Shown here piece by piece: positions 1 to 8,695 of a DNA stretch of 64,000 nt. The translations under genes and the position numbers were made by a program. Position 1 is the first letter of the stretch. Each line of letters begins with the position of its first letter. This stretch comes from Fen-1258 sp964441505 (GTDB taxonomy: Bacteria; Bacteroidota; Ignavibacteria; Ignavibacteriales; Melioribacteraceae), in the NCBI GenBank assembly GCA_964441505.1, contig CAYTUV010000003.1:62001-126000 (forward strand), written 5' to 3'. Under the pieces are notes generated by a model, which searched no databases, was not told where the DNA came from, and saw only the letters and a program-made list of their open reading frames with translations.

Positions 1-696
1 CTTAGTAACGCGTTTTAGTGAAGGAGCGAATTTCATCTGAATTAAATTGTATATAACAGCAAGAAACGAAATTCCATTGATCGTAAAACACCAGCCCGGT
101 CCCAGTACGGCGTATGTAATTCCTGCAACAGCAGGGCCAATCGCCGCTGCCGAATGAAACATCATTGAATTCAATGCGATGGCATTTAATAAATCTTCTC
201 TTGGAACCAACTCATTTACGAAAGCTTGACGTGCCGGCGCATCGAAGGCATTAGCTACTCCAAGCAGAAATGTTAATAAAATAATATGCCAGGGGAGAAC
301 AACTTGTGCAAATGTAAGCATTGCAAGCACAAGGGCTAGTATCATCATAATAGTCTGCGTGATTATCAAAATATTCTTTCTCGAAAATCTATCCGCAATT
401 ACACCGCCATAAACCATGAAGAGCCATGACGGCAATCCATTTGTAAATCCAACATAACCGAGAAAAGCGGGTGAGTTTGTTAATTCAAATATGAAAAATG
501 CTTGTGCGGTCATCTGCATCCATGAACCGAAGAGGGAGATGATTTGTCCAATGAACCACAAACGGTAATTGCGGTGTTGGAGTCCAGCAAAGGTAGATTG
601 CCAACTTACTTTTGGTTTTTCATGTGGAGAATATTTTACACCGTTGTTTAAAATATATTTTGAAATAAATTCCGGCTCTTTAGAAAGGATATTCAT
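1..696 (-). CDS. MFS transporter, C-terminus cut by window edge
   Basis: An open frame starts at the ATG at 694-696 and is still open at base 1, so about 232 N-terminal residues are visible. It has a short cytoplasmic leader, then hydrophobic helices in the pattern of a 12-TM major facilitator. The stretch 'MVYGGVIADRFSRK' matches the loop 2-3 signature (G-x-x-x-D-R-x-x-R/K-K), and 'FDAPARQAFVNELVP' is typical of the EntS/MFS_3 drug or siderophore exporter branch. It is the last visible gene of the minus-strand heme cluster and is separated from hemB by a repeat-bearing 87-bp spacer. The substrate cannot be read from the sequence. Family call is firm; exporter direction is inferred from the subfamily. 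Confidence 0.85.
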   Translation of the reverse strand, partial: MNILSKEPEFISKYILNNGVKYSPHEKPKVSWQSTFAGLQHRNYRLWFIGQIISLFGSWMQMTAQAFFIFELTNSPAFLGYVGFTNGLPSWLFMVYGGVIADRFSRKNILIITQTIMMILALVLAMLTFAQVVLPWHIILLTFLLGVANAFDAPARQAFVNELVPREDLLNAIALNSMMFHSAAAIGPAVAGITYAVLGPGWCFTINGISFLAVIYNLIQMKFAPSLKRVTK

Positions 697-783
697 TAAA
701 TTATCATGTTCATAATCTTGATCATGCTCTTGCTCGTATTTATTTCGATCACGATTAAGAACATGAGCAAGATCACGAAAAAT
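697..783. repeat. Intergenic inverted repeat of 'gagcaagatca' type
   Basis: The spacer between hemB and the MFS gene has two mutually inverted, degenerate halves: 'gatcatgctcttgctcg' on the left, and 'acatgagcaagatcacg' on the right. Similar 'gatgaagagcaagaat' wording recurs in the spacer at 61821-61898 and around 50300-50330, which suggests a dispersed low-complexity repeat. No ORF or terminator with a U-run is visible. Confidence 0.5.
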
Positions 784-1767
784 TTATTTACTCTTGTCCA
801 AGTATTTCGCAACATCCTTAGCGAAGTAAGTTAATATCATATCTGCACCGGCTCGTTTAATTGCAATTAACGATTCAATCATAACACGTTCTTCGTCAAT
901 CCAATTGTTTCTTCCGGCTGCTTTAATCATGGCATATTCACCGCTGACTTGATAGGCAGCTGTAGGCATGCCAAATTTTTCTTTAACACGCCAGATTATG
1001 TCCAAATAAGCTCCGGCAGGTTTAACCATGATTATATCGGCTCCCTCCTCAATATCGCTCTCAGCCTCACGTATAGCTTCGTAGCTGTTAGCAATATCCA
1101 TCTGATGAGAACGGCGGTCACCGAATGCGGGGGCTGATTCCGCTGCATCTCTAAATGGACCGTAAAAACCGGATGAGTATTTTACAGCGTAACTCATGAT
1201 AGGTATTTCGATAAATCCTTTCTCATCAAGTGTCTTTCGGATTGCCCCTATTCGTCCGTCCATCATGTCTGATGGTGCAATTATATCCGCGCCGGCTTCG
1301 GCATGAGAAACAGATTCTTTAACAAGTAGTTCAACTGTTTCATCATTCAATATCTTTTCACCTTGTAAAACTCCGCAATGGCCATGAGACGTATATTCGC
1401 ACAAGCAGACATCCGTAATAACCAATAATCTTTTCGTTTCTTTCTTTATAGCACGAACCGCTTGTTGGATAATTCCGTTCGGGTCATACGCTCCCGATCC
1501 AACTTCATCTTTATGATCGGGAATTCCAAATAAAATTACACCCGGAATACCAAGTTTTTCAACTTCCTTACACTCTTCAACTAAAATATCTATTGACATT
1601 TGAAATACACCCGGCATAGAACGAACTTCATTTTTTACTTTTTCACCGGGTACAACGAAGAGCGGATAGATTAAATCATTCTTCGTTAAAATTGTCTCGC
1701 GTACCATATCGCGCACAGTAGAATTATATCTTAATCTGCGTAATCGTTTTGTTGGAAATGTTGCCAT
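784..1767 (-). CDS. hemB: Delta-aminolevulinic acid dehydratase (porphobilinogen synthase)
   Basis: Condenses two 5-aminolevulinate molecules to porphobilinogen in the cytoplasm. The 327-residue length is normal. Seen directly: the cysteine metal site 'DVCLCEYTSHGHCG' (C-x-C-x7-C, the zinc-dependent type), the first Schiff-base region 'SYAVKYSSGFYGPFRDA' and the second active-site lysine in 'DIIMVKPAGAYLD'. The ATG at 1767 follows a strong 'aaggag' ribosome-binding site a few bases upstream. It is the last heme gene of the minus-strand cluster, placed after a four-helix-bundle gene whose downstream repeat lies directly before this RBS. Confidence 0.97.
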   Translation of the reverse strand: MATFPTKRLRRLRYNSTVRDMVRETILTKNDLIYPLFVVPGEKVKNEVRSMPGVFQMSIDILVEECKEVEKLGIPGVILFGIPDHKDEVGSGAYDPNGIIQQAVRAIKKETKRLLVITDVCLCEYTSHGHCGVLQGEKILNDETVELLVKESVSHAEAGADIIAPSDMMDGRIGAIRKTLDEKGFIEIPIMSYAVKYSSGFYGPFRDAAESAPAFGDRRSHQMDIANSYEAIREAESDIEEGADIIMVKPAGAYLDIIWRVKEKFGMPTAAYQVSGEYAMIKAAGRNNWIDEERVMIESLIAIKRAGADMILTYFAKDVAKYLDKSK

Positions 1768-1780
1768 TTGCTTCTCCTTT

Positions 1781-1812
1781 TCGAGTGTAGAGTGAAGAAT
1801 GTAGAGTGTAGA
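1781..1812. repeat. Left arm of repeat bracketing the four-helix-bundle gene
   Basis: A low-complexity run built from 'gagtgtagagtgaagaatg' starts a few bases after the stop codon of the small gene at 1817-2197. Its core 'agagtgaagaatg' (1789-1801) is an exact 13-bp inverted copy of 2195-2207. In the transcript the two arms could pair and enclose the whole ORF. Related wording lies inside hemG at 2846-2885. Confidence 0.7.
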
Positions 1813-1816
1813 ATTA

Positions 1817-2197
1817 TCAAATACCTTTTGCAGTTTTAATGCTACTAGTTAATAATCTCTCTAATTCATCACAATCTTTATTCAGACTTTCGAATTCTTG
1901 TTTATTAATTATTTCCGTTTCATTAAGTAATTTCAACCAATAATGAGATTCTCTTGCTTCTTTAAGTGAGATTGATAATTTATAAATGAAATCTTTTTTA
2001 GTTGCTGCACTTTGTGCTTCAGATATGTTGGCTCCTATAGAAGTTCCCGCTCTTAAAAGTTGTTTGCAAAGTGGTTCAAAGGATTTATCTCTTTGGATTA
2101 AATACTTATAAAACTTTACGATCCTTACAGAAAAATTAAACGACTTATTACTCAAAATACTTCCATACATTGTAAGAGGTTCAAATACTTTCGTCAT
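1817..2197 (-). CDS. Four-helix-bundle protein (S23/IVS-encoded family)
   Basis: A 126-residue helical protein matching the 'four helix bundle protein' family found in intervening sequences of 23S rRNA in spirochetes and others, and related to Avd of diversity-generating retroelements. Family marks seen: 'LLRAGTSIGANISEAQSA', 'DFIYKLSISLKEARESHYWL' and a leucine-rich end. Function is unknown. The ATG at 2197 lies inside a 13-bp inverted repeat whose other copy follows the stop codon, so the gene is cleanly bracketed and could be shed or sequestered as one stem-loop. It interrupts an otherwise housekeeping hemG-hemB junction. A second in-frame ATG at 2170 is an alternative start that would leave the stem free. 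Confidence 0.85.
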   Translation of the reverse strand: MTKVFEPLTMYGSILSNKSFNFSVRIVKFYKYLIQRDKSFEPLCKQLLRAGTSIGANISEAQSAATKKDFIYKLSISLKEARESHYWLKLLNETEIINKQEFESLNKDCDELERLLTSSIKTAKGI

Positions 2198-2223
2198 TCT
2201 TCACTCTTCGTTCTACTCTCTAT
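2195..2223. repeat. Right arm of repeat bracketing the four-helix-bundle gene
   Basis: 'cattcttcactct' at 2195-2207 is the exact reverse complement of 1789-1801. The arm contains the start codon of the four-helix gene and runs to the stop codon of hemG, so the repeat fills the whole junction. Its outer part 'cgttctac' recurs inside hemG near 2853. Confidence 0.7.
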
Positions 2224-3592
2224 AATACTTAATTTTCTCAAAAACGATTTCCGAATTTTTAACACAATCTCCTACAGAGATTCCGCCACGATAGTTCCCG
2301 CCGAGGAAAATTCCCGGATTCTCTTTCTCAAATTTATCAAAATAATTCTCGTGCTCAATGCATCCAAGATTGTACTGGGGAATAGCTTTCTGCCACATTC
2401 TTTCCCTTAGAAATACCGGATCGGCTTTTGTGTTCATAATTTGTTTAAACTCACTCAAAGCTTTATCAATTAATATATTTTTTTCAGTATCGAAAAGTTG
2501 AGGTGACCGCGCACCGCCGACGAAAATTGTAAACGCCGCTTTATCATCATCGCAACGATTTGGAAAAATGATAGAACTCCAAATCGCGCCTAGAAAATTT
2601 TTCTTTTCTTTGGATGGAATTAAAAATCCAAATCCATTAAGAGGCAAACCGATATCTTTTTTATTGAATCCGAGATATAAAACCATCACCGGCGGATAAT
2701 AAATATCCTCAAGGTGTTGGATGAGATTTTCATCAAGTGAACCAAATATTTTTGAAGTTACATACGCCGGTACAGTTGATAATACAATATCAGAAAGAGC
2801 TTCTTGAATCTTACCGCTAAATTCATAAGTAACTCGCCATTGATTATCTCTTCGTTCTACACTCTGCACTCTACATTCGTATAAAATATTGTTGTTCAAT
2901 TTCTGTGCAATTGCTTTCGGGAATGATTGCATTCCGTTGATGAATGAAAACATCTTTGCACTCTGCTTAGATTCTTCCGTACGTTTCTTTCGTTCACGAG
3001 CACCTTTAATCATACCTTTTACTAATCCGCCATATACTTCCTCTAACCGGTACAATTTTGGGAATGCCGACTTCACGCTTAATCTATTAGGATCACCCGC
3101 GAAGACACCGCTGACAAAAGGATCGATTGCATAATCTAAAAACTCCTGTCCTAATCTTCTGGAAACAAACTGAGCTATACTTTGATAATAGCCATCATCA
3201 GATTTCCTAACAAACGGCTCACCCAACAAGCGCAACTTTCCTTTTGATGAGAATAGTTTCGACTTGATCAGAGAGATGGGATTCATAGGCAGAGGGTGAA
3301 GTTTATTATCACGAAGAATGTATCGTTTGTTGGAAACTTCACTGGCATAGATCATTTCACCGGATAATCCTACTTCATCAACAAGCTGACGTATTAAAGG
3401 AGTAGTTTCAAGACCGCTATTAGGACCGTAGTCAATTAAGAAACCATTCACAAATGATGTTTCCATTGCACCGCCCGGTTCACTTTTAGCTTCGAGTATC
3501 TTAACATCGAATCCATCTTTACGAAGCCAGTGTGCAGTAGCTAATCCGGAGATACCGGCGCCAAGGATTGTTACTTGTTTTTTGTTATTCAT
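2213..3592 (-). CDS. hemG: Protoporphyrinogen oxidase, FAD-dependent
   Basis: Oxidises protoporphyrinogen IX to protoporphyrin IX using FAD and normally O2 (HemY-type HemG). The N-terminal Rossmann motif 'ILGAGISGLATAHWLRK' is followed by the acidic strand end 'VKILEAKSEPGGA', and the C-terminal 'GGNYRGGISVGDCV' is the second FAD contact of this family. I place the start at the ATG at 3592 (459 residues). The frame is open 22 codons further upstream, and that stretch looks like a signal peptide, but it is encoded by the intergenic repeat. Residues near the middle (2846-2885) are encoded by a copy of the 'gagtgtagaac' repeat, in frame. The O2-dependent oxidase here coexists with an O2-independent HemN. 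Confidence 0.93.
   Translation of the reverse strand: MNNKKQVTILGAGISGLATAHWLRKDGFDVKILEAKSEPGGAMETSFVNGFLIDYGPNSGLETTPLIRQLVDEVGLSGEMIYASEVSNKRYILRDNKLHPLPMNPISLIKSKLFSSKGKLRLLGEPFVRKSDDGYYQSIAQFVSRRLGQEFLDYAIDPFVSGVFAGDPNRLSVKSAFPKLYRLEEVYGGLVKGMIKGARERKKRTEESKQSAKMFSFINGMQSFPKAIAQKLNNNILYECRVQSVERRDNQWRVTYEFSGKIQEALSDIVLSTVPAYVTSKIFGSLDENLIQHLEDIYYPPVMVLYLGFNKKDIGLPLNGFGFLIPSKEKKNFLGAIWSSIIFPNRCDDDKAAFTIFVGGARSPQLFDTEKNILIDKALSEFKQIMNTKADPVFLRERMWQKAIPQYNLGCIEHENYFDKFEKENPGIFLGGNYRGGISVGDCVKNSEIVFEKIKYYRE
2846..2885. repeat. Copy of intergenic repeat inside the hemG coding region
   Basis: This stretch reads 'gaatgtagagtgcagagtg' then 'tagaacgaagag' on the coding strand. It is nearly the same wording as the spacer repeats at 1781-1812 and 2195-2223 and is translated in frame as roughly ECRVQSVERRD. 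The surrounding HemG sequence continues normally on both sides. Confidence 0.6.
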
Positions 3593-3600
3593 ATTTTTTT

Positions 3601-3778
3601 CGGAAAACGTGAAAAGAGAAACGAAAGACGATATAACGAGTACTTCTAAAAACTTCAATATCCTTTGCGAACTTTGCTTTTTCTTTGCGTTCTCTGCGTT
3701 AAATATTTACAAAAGATAGTTTTTAGAAGTACCCTAATATTAAAAATTCGTTTCCCGTTTCACCTTTATCGTTTCACT
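3601..3778. repeat. Nested inverted repeat between hemG and the M3 peptidase
   Basis: A perfect 15-bp inverted repeat, 'gtacttctaaaaact' at 3640-3654 and its complement at 3718-3732, encloses 63 bp of the dispersed 'ctttgcgttctctgcg' wording. Outside it lie degenerate 'gtgaaacg' runs in opposite orientation. No ORF is enclosed. The architecture matches the repeat brackets elsewhere in this cluster but is empty. Confidence 0.7.
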
Positions 3779-5884
3779 TTAGTTTAGTCCACGTTTTTTT
3801 AATAAAGCATCAACCTTCGGTTCTCTTCCTCTGAATTTTTTGTAAAGAATCATCGGGTCATCGCTGCCGGCTTTTTGTAAAAGATTTCTGAAAGCTTGGG
3901 CAGATGTTTTATCAAACACATTATTTTTTTCTTTGAATACTGCAAATGCATCTGCATCCAAAACTGCAGCCCAGACGTAGCCATAATATCCGGCGGCATA
4001 TCCATCGTCAACAAAGATATGATGGAAATTTGTGCTTTTGTAGCGTGATTCAATTTCGGGAATTAATCCATGTTTTGCCAATTGTTCATTCTCGAATTTG
4101 ATTGCATCTCTTTCATTTACATCTGTTATTGTATGCCATTCCATATCGAGCAATGAAGCGGCTAAATATTCAACTGTATCAAATCCCTGGTTGAACTGAC
4201 CAGCTTTAACAATTTTATCAATTAGCCCCTGCGGAATTGGTTTACCGGTCACGTAATGCTTAGCATACATTTTCAGAACCTCAGGATCGGATGCCCAGTT
4301 CTCCATTATCTGTGAAGGCAGTTCGACAAAATCAACCGGAACTCTTTTACCGGATGGATAAACTGAAGATGCAATCAAATAATGAAGCGCATGGCCGAAT
4401 TCATGGAAAAGGGTATTAACATCATCGAAACTTAGAAGAGCAGGTTTATCTTTTGTCGGCTTTGTAAAATTACCGACATTATATACCACAGGTGTAATGT
4501 ACTTACCATCAATGTTAGATTGACCTCTATACTCGCTCATCCATGCGCCGCTTCGTTTAGTATCCCGCGGATAATAATCCGTATACAATATACCAAGATG
4601 TTTGTCTTTGGCTTCCTTAACTTCAAACACACGAACATCAGGATGATATATTGGAATATCTTTTCTCTCAATAAATTTTAGACCATACAATTTTGCTGCA
4701 ACACCAAAGGCACCGGCAATTACGTTTTCAATTTTAAAATACGGACGAAGCATCTCCTCATCGAGGGCGTATTTTTCTTTCTTAACTTTTTCAGCATAGT
4801 ACCACCAATCCCATGGTTTCAATTTGAAATTACCACCTTCCTGATTTATGATCTTCTGCATATCAGCCGATTCAATTCCGGCTTTGTGTAAAGCGGGTTT
4901 CCACAGATCATTCAAAAATTTATAGACGTTTTCCGGGTTCTTCGACATGTTGATTTCTAGTTTGAAATCAGCGAAGGTTTTATATCCTAATAGTTTAGCT
5001 TTTTCAAGACGAAGAGCAGCCATTTTGGTCAAAATCTTTTTTGTATCAAACTCGTTGTTATTATTGCCTCGATTGACATACGCCTTAAATAATTTTTCTC
5101 TTAGATCCCTTTTCTCGGAATATTGAAGAAAAGGAGTCCAGCTTGGTCTCTGAAGAGTGAAAGCCCACTTGCCTTCAAGTCCTTTGGCCTTTGCAATCTC
5201 AGCGGCACCTTGAATAACGCCTTCAGGTAGTCCAGCAAGATCTTCTTTTTTGTCAACTACTAATCCGATTGCGTTTGTTTCCTTGAGGATATTTTCTCCA
5301 AATTTTACACCTAAAAGCGATAGTTCTTCGTTTATCTTTTTGAATTTATCTTTAACTTCTTTATTTAGATTAGCCCCGCCGCGAACGAAATCCAGATAAT
5401 AGTTTTCGAGAACAACTTTCTGTTCTGTGGTTAGATCTACTTTATCTTTTTCCTGATAGATGAATTTAACACGTTCGAAAAGTTTTTCATTCAGATAAAT
5501 CTCATCAAAATGTTTCGCAATCATAGGAGCAGTCTTTTGAGCAATTCCCTGCAGAACGTCATTTGTGTTTGCACCATTCAAAGAGTTGAAGACATTATTT
5601 ACCTTTGTATATAGCTTGCCGCTTTTTTCGAAAGCCTCAATTGTGTTCTTAAATGTCGGTTTCTCTTTGCTGTTAACTATTGCGGCGATTTCTGCCGACT
5701 GCTGTTTCAATCCTTCAATATAGGCAGGCAAAAAATGTTCATTCTTAATCTCATTAAACGGAGGTGTCTGGAATGGCGTTTTCCACTCTTTGTAGAAGGG
5801 ATTACTCATGTTACTGCTTTCTTGAGGTATGATATTAGTGCTCATAAAAATAATTAGTGAAAAAATGATAAATCTCAGTTTCAT
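3779..5884 (-). CDS. M3-family zinc metallopeptidase (Dcp/oligopeptidase A type)
   Basis: A 701-residue peptidase with the zinc motif HEFGH (H494, E495, H498) and the expected long helical N-terminal half. Residues 1-20 form a signal peptide, so it acts outside the cytoplasm, as peptidyl-dipeptidase Dcp does, trimming dipeptides from oligopeptides. Other M3 marks include 'HHIFVDDGYAAGYYGY' near the C-terminus, which carries the substrate-contact tyrosines. It sits between hemH and hemG on the same strand with short gaps, but no pathway link to heme is known. The start ATG at 5884 is preceded by 'ctctggagaaga', a good RBS. Confidence 0.93.
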   Translation of the reverse strand: MKLRFIIFSLIIFMSTNIIPQESSNMSNPFYKEWKTPFQTPPFNEIKNEHFLPAYIEGLKQQSAEIAAIVNSKEKPTFKNTIEAFEKSGKLYTKVNNVFNSLNGANTNDVLQGIAQKTAPMIAKHFDEIYLNEKLFERVKFIYQEKDKVDLTTEQKVVLENYYLDFVRGGANLNKEVKDKFKKINEELSLLGVKFGENILKETNAIGLVVDKKEDLAGLPEGVIQGAAEIAKAKGLEGKWAFTLQRPSWTPFLQYSEKRDLREKLFKAYVNRGNNNNEFDTKKILTKMAALRLEKAKLLGYKTFADFKLEINMSKNPENVYKFLNDLWKPALHKAGIESADMQKIINQEGGNFKLKPWDWWYYAEKVKKEKYALDEEMLRPYFKIENVIAGAFGVAAKLYGLKFIERKDIPIYHPDVRVFEVKEAKDKHLGILYTDYYPRDTKRSGAWMSEYRGQSNIDGKYITPVVYNVGNFTKPTKDKPALLSFDDVNTLFHEFGHALHYLIASSVYPSGKRVPVDFVELPSQIMENWASDPEVLKMYAKHYVTGKPIPQGLIDKIVKAGQFNQGFDTVEYLAASLLDMEWHTITDVNERDAIKFENEQLAKHGLIPEIESRYKSTNFHHIFVDDGYAAGYYGYVWAAVLDADAFAVFKEKNNVFDKTSAQAFRNLLQKAGSDDPMILYKKFRGREPKVDALLKKRGLN

Positions 5885-5931
5885 AACTCTTCTCCAGAGT
5901 ATTGTTACGGATCAGTTTTTTATTCATCTAT

Positions 5932-6885
5932 TTACATCTTAGTTCTAACTATATCTGCGAGTGCATCCATAAATAATTCTGAATCATTCAATCCTCTCAT
6001 AACAATATAATTCTCAATTCCTGCTTTGTCGGCAACATGGCGGTATTCAATATCAAGTTCAAAAAGTGTTTCAACATGGTCTGATACAAAGCTTATGGGG
6101 ACAATCAAAAGATTCTTTTTGTTTTGTGCTGCTAATTCTTTAATCATCGTATCAGTTGCCGGTTCAAGCCATTTCATTGGCCCGACCTTGCTTTGAAAAC
6201 ATAAGTGGTGTGCATGAGAATTATTTCTTGCTTTCATCACGGCTGCAACCGTCATCTTAATATGGTTACTGTAAGGATCACCTTTCTTAACCAGACTGAC
6301 GGGTGTTCCATGCGCGCTGAAAACAATTTGCAGGTCTTCTCGTACATTATCAGGAAATCTTAAAATTGTCTCATCGATTCTTTGGTTGATTGCGGCAATG
6401 TATTTATCATCAAGATAATAGTTGTTTACTAAAACCACCTTTGAATCATCACCTTGATAAAATCTTTTCCATTCATTGTAAGATGAACCGGTTGTAGTTA
6501 TGGAATAGTGAGGATAAAGAGGAAGTAAAATTATCTTATTGTAGTTCTTGTTAGTTATTTTTGCAACAGTCTCACTGGTAAATGGTTTCCAGTAACGCAT
6601 GATAGTATAGACATCCAAAAATGGAAAACTCTTACGTAGATTCGTTTCAAGTAATGAACGTTGTTTCTCCGTCCACTCTCCGATTGGAGATTTTCCACCA
6701 ATGAGTTTATATTCGTCGGCAACCTTTGGCGCCCGCCGACTCGAAATAATTCTGGCAAAAAGTTTTTGTCCGAAAGGCAAATTGAAAATGTCTGGATCGC
6801 AGAAGAGGTTATATAAAAAAGGTTCTATTGCTTCTACCGAATCCGGTCCGCCAAGATTAAAAAGTACTACAGCAGTGTTATCCAA
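5932..6885 (-). CDS. hemH: Ferrochelatase
   Basis: Inserts Fe2+ into protoporphyrin IX, the last step of the protoporphyrin branch. 317 residues, normal length. Seen: the N-terminal 'VVLFNLGGPDSVEAIEPFL', the catalytic histidine in 'IVFSAHGTPVSLVKKGDPY' and the conserved acidic segment 'ISFVSDHVETLFELDIEYR'. It lies between hemN and the M3 peptidase genes, but a small plus-strand lipoprotein gene separates it from hemN, so it probably has its own promoter in the 67-bp divergent spacer. Confidence 0.96.
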   Translation of the reverse strand: MDNTAVVLFNLGGPDSVEAIEPFLYNLFCDPDIFNLPFGQKLFARIISSRRAPKVADEYKLIGGKSPIGEWTEKQRSLLETNLRKSFPFLDVYTIMRYWKPFTSETVAKITNKNYNKIILLPLYPHYSITTTGSSYNEWKRFYQGDDSKVVLVNNYYLDDKYIAAINQRIDETILRFPDNVREDLQIVFSAHGTPVSLVKKGDPYSNHIKMTVAAVMKARNNSHAHHLCFQSKVGPMKWLEPATDTMIKELAAQNKKNLLIVPISFVSDHVETLFELDIEYRHVADKAGIENYIVMRGLNDSELFMDALADIVRTKM

Positions 6886-6952
6886 GTCACGTTCTCTTCA
6901 TTAAAAAATCTATATTATAGGGTTGTATTTATACAAAAAAAAGGAATTATCT

Positions 6953-7291
6953 GTGAAAAAATTATTTGCGTTTCTCTTAGTACTTATTATTGCTACTGTT
7001 GCCTGTTCATCAAAACCACCGAGTGTTCGAGTGGTAAATCAGCGGTCAACAAAAGCTAATGTTCAGGTAAAACTCGAAAACTCGAACACAATTAATATCA
7101 ACGATGTAGCTGGTGGCGCAACTTCTTCATATCAAGAAATATCTGAAGGATCTGTTCTTGTTAATGCTGTAATACAAAATGAAAATGTTTCACCCACAAT
7201 TTCATTTACCGCAGGCAAAGACAAAAACCACAGTATTGTTATTCTTAACTCAACTCCCCCTTCATTACGAATAGATACTGACGACAAATAA
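6953..7291 (+). CDS. Small predicted lipoprotein, unknown function
   Basis: I take the GTG at 6953 as start because 'aaaaaggaatt' lies at RBS distance upstream. An in-frame start at 6923 would add ten residues not belonging to a signal peptide. The product of about 112 residues has a lysine-lysine leader, a hydrophobic run 'LFAFLLVLIIATVAC' ending in a cysteine that fits a lipobox loosely, and then a small beta-rich domain. It is the only plus-strand gene in the heme cluster and converges with hemN across 17 bp. No family recognised. Confidence 0.6.
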   Translation: MKKLFAFLLVLIIATVACSSKPPSVRVVNQRSTKANVQVKLENSNTININDVAGGATSSYQEISEGSVLVNAVIQNENVSPTISFTAGKDKNHSIVILNSTPPSLRIDTDDK

Positions 7292-7308
7292 ACTGATTGG
7301 AGCGCAAA

Positions 7309-8685
7309 CTAGACTGTACGCGAATAACGTGCTGTATCTTCTTTGCGCTCAATATATCCGTCAAAATTCATCGCTATATTCCGGATCAGTAAACGTCCCA
7401 TTTGTGTAACGGTCAATTTTCTATTCTGGATCTCGACCAAACCATCACCGATGAATTCGTCCATTCCTTTAATGCCGGTGCTAAAATATTTGTCAAAGTC
7501 TATTCCGAATTGTTTTTCAACAATTCCAAAATCCAGCTCAAAATCGCACATGATTTTTGTTATAACATATCTCCGTAATATATCATCATCGGTTAAATAA
7601 ACACCACGTTCGATTGGCAAAGTTTCATTATTGAGAGCATCAAAATATTCCCGCTCCTTCTTTAAATTCTGTGTGTAAGATTTTCCAATCTGGCTTATGC
7701 TTGTAATTCCCATTCCGTATAAATCTGTACCGGCATGAGTGCTGTAACCCTGAAAATTGCGGTATAATTTTTTTTCACACTGCGCAATTGCCAGTTCATC
7801 ATCCGGTTTTGCAAAATGATCCATGCCAATAAAGACATATCCGGCACCGGTGAGTTTCTCTATCGTCATCTTAAGAATATCAAGTTTTACTTCCGGAGAG
7901 GGCAGTTCTTCCGGTTTGATGAGAGCCATATGCTTTTTCATCCATGGAACGTGCGCATAATTAAAAACTGCAATACGATCTGGCGAAATGTCTATTGTAG
8001 CATCAACTGTTTTTTCAAATGTATCGAGAGTTTGGAATGGCAGACCGTACATCAAATCGAGATTGATACTCTGAAATCCAAGTTCACGTACCCAACTCAC
8101 AACCTGCCTGGTCATCTCTTCAGGCTGAATTCTGTTTACCGCCTTCTGAACTTTTTCATTGAAATCCTGTACGCCCATGCTAATGCGGTTGAATCCGCCA
8201 TTTCGTAAGGCAGCCAAATGTTCTTTTGTTAATCCGCGCGGATCAATTTCGCATCCTTCCTCAGCATCAGGTTTGATATCAAAACTTTTGTTGATGAATG
8301 AAATCAAATCTGTGATTTCCTCAGGATCAAGATGAGTTGGTGTTCCGCCGCCCCAATGAAGTTGGGCAACTTTACGCCCCGGTACAATGTAAGTACGAAG
8401 AAGATCAATTTCATTCTTTAGATACTTGACATACTCTTGTATACGATCCCGGTTGCGTGTTATAATCATATTACATCCGCAGAAATAGCAAAGTGTATCA
8501 CAGAAGGGAAGATGGTAATAGAGTGACAGTTCAGGCGGATTGGCTTCATTATTTGTCCGGATGATTTCGTTCAAGTATTTCTCCGGTGTGAACGAATCAT
8601 TAAAATGGGGCGCTGTCGGGTAGCTTGTATAACGAGGACCCGGGCGATCGTATTTTTTTATCAAATCCAAATTTATTTCAAACAT
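7309..8685 (-). CDS. hemN: Oxygen-independent coproporphyrinogen III oxidase (radical SAM)
   Basis: Decarboxylates two propionates of coproporphyrinogen III anaerobically. The radical-SAM cluster motif is seen as 'YHLPFCDTLCYFCGCN' (C-x3-C-x2-C-x-C, the HemN form with the fourth cysteine), followed by the SAM-binding 'LHWGGGTPTHL'. The C-terminal HemN domain is present. I set the start at the ATG at 8685 (458 residues), preceded by 'gaaaggtact'. The longer frame to 8721 runs into the dispersed 'ccacagagaaacgg' repeat. It lies downstream of the GxxExxY gene. Confidence 0.96.
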   Translation of the reverse strand: MFEINLDLIKKYDRPGPRYTSYPTAPHFNDSFTPEKYLNEIIRTNNEANPPELSLYYHLPFCDTLCYFCGCNMIITRNRDRIQEYVKYLKNEIDLLRTYIVPGRKVAQLHWGGGTPTHLDPEEITDLISFINKSFDIKPDAEEGCEIDPRGLTKEHLAALRNGGFNRISMGVQDFNEKVQKAVNRIQPEEMTRQVVSWVRELGFQSINLDLMYGLPFQTLDTFEKTVDATIDISPDRIAVFNYAHVPWMKKHMALIKPEELPSPEVKLDILKMTIEKLTGAGYVFIGMDHFAKPDDELAIAQCEKKLYRNFQGYSTHAGTDLYGMGITSISQIGKSYTQNLKKEREYFDALNNETLPIERGVYLTDDDILRRYVITKIMCDFELDFGIVEKQFGIDFDKYFSTGIKGMDEFIGDGLVEIQNRKLTVTQMGRLLIRNIAMNFDGYIERKEDTARYSRTV

Positions 8686-8695
8686 AGTACCTTTC

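Noticed and set aside
3593..3658. N-terminal extension of HemG resembling a signal peptide (MKFLEVLVISSF)
   Set aside because: It is encoded by the intergenic repeat region, and the conserved FAD motif starts right after the ATG at 3592, as in cytoplasmic HemG proteins.
7816..8208. 130-codon plus-strand frame inside hemN
   Set aside because: Antisense shadow of a strongly conserved radical-SAM gene; no domain.
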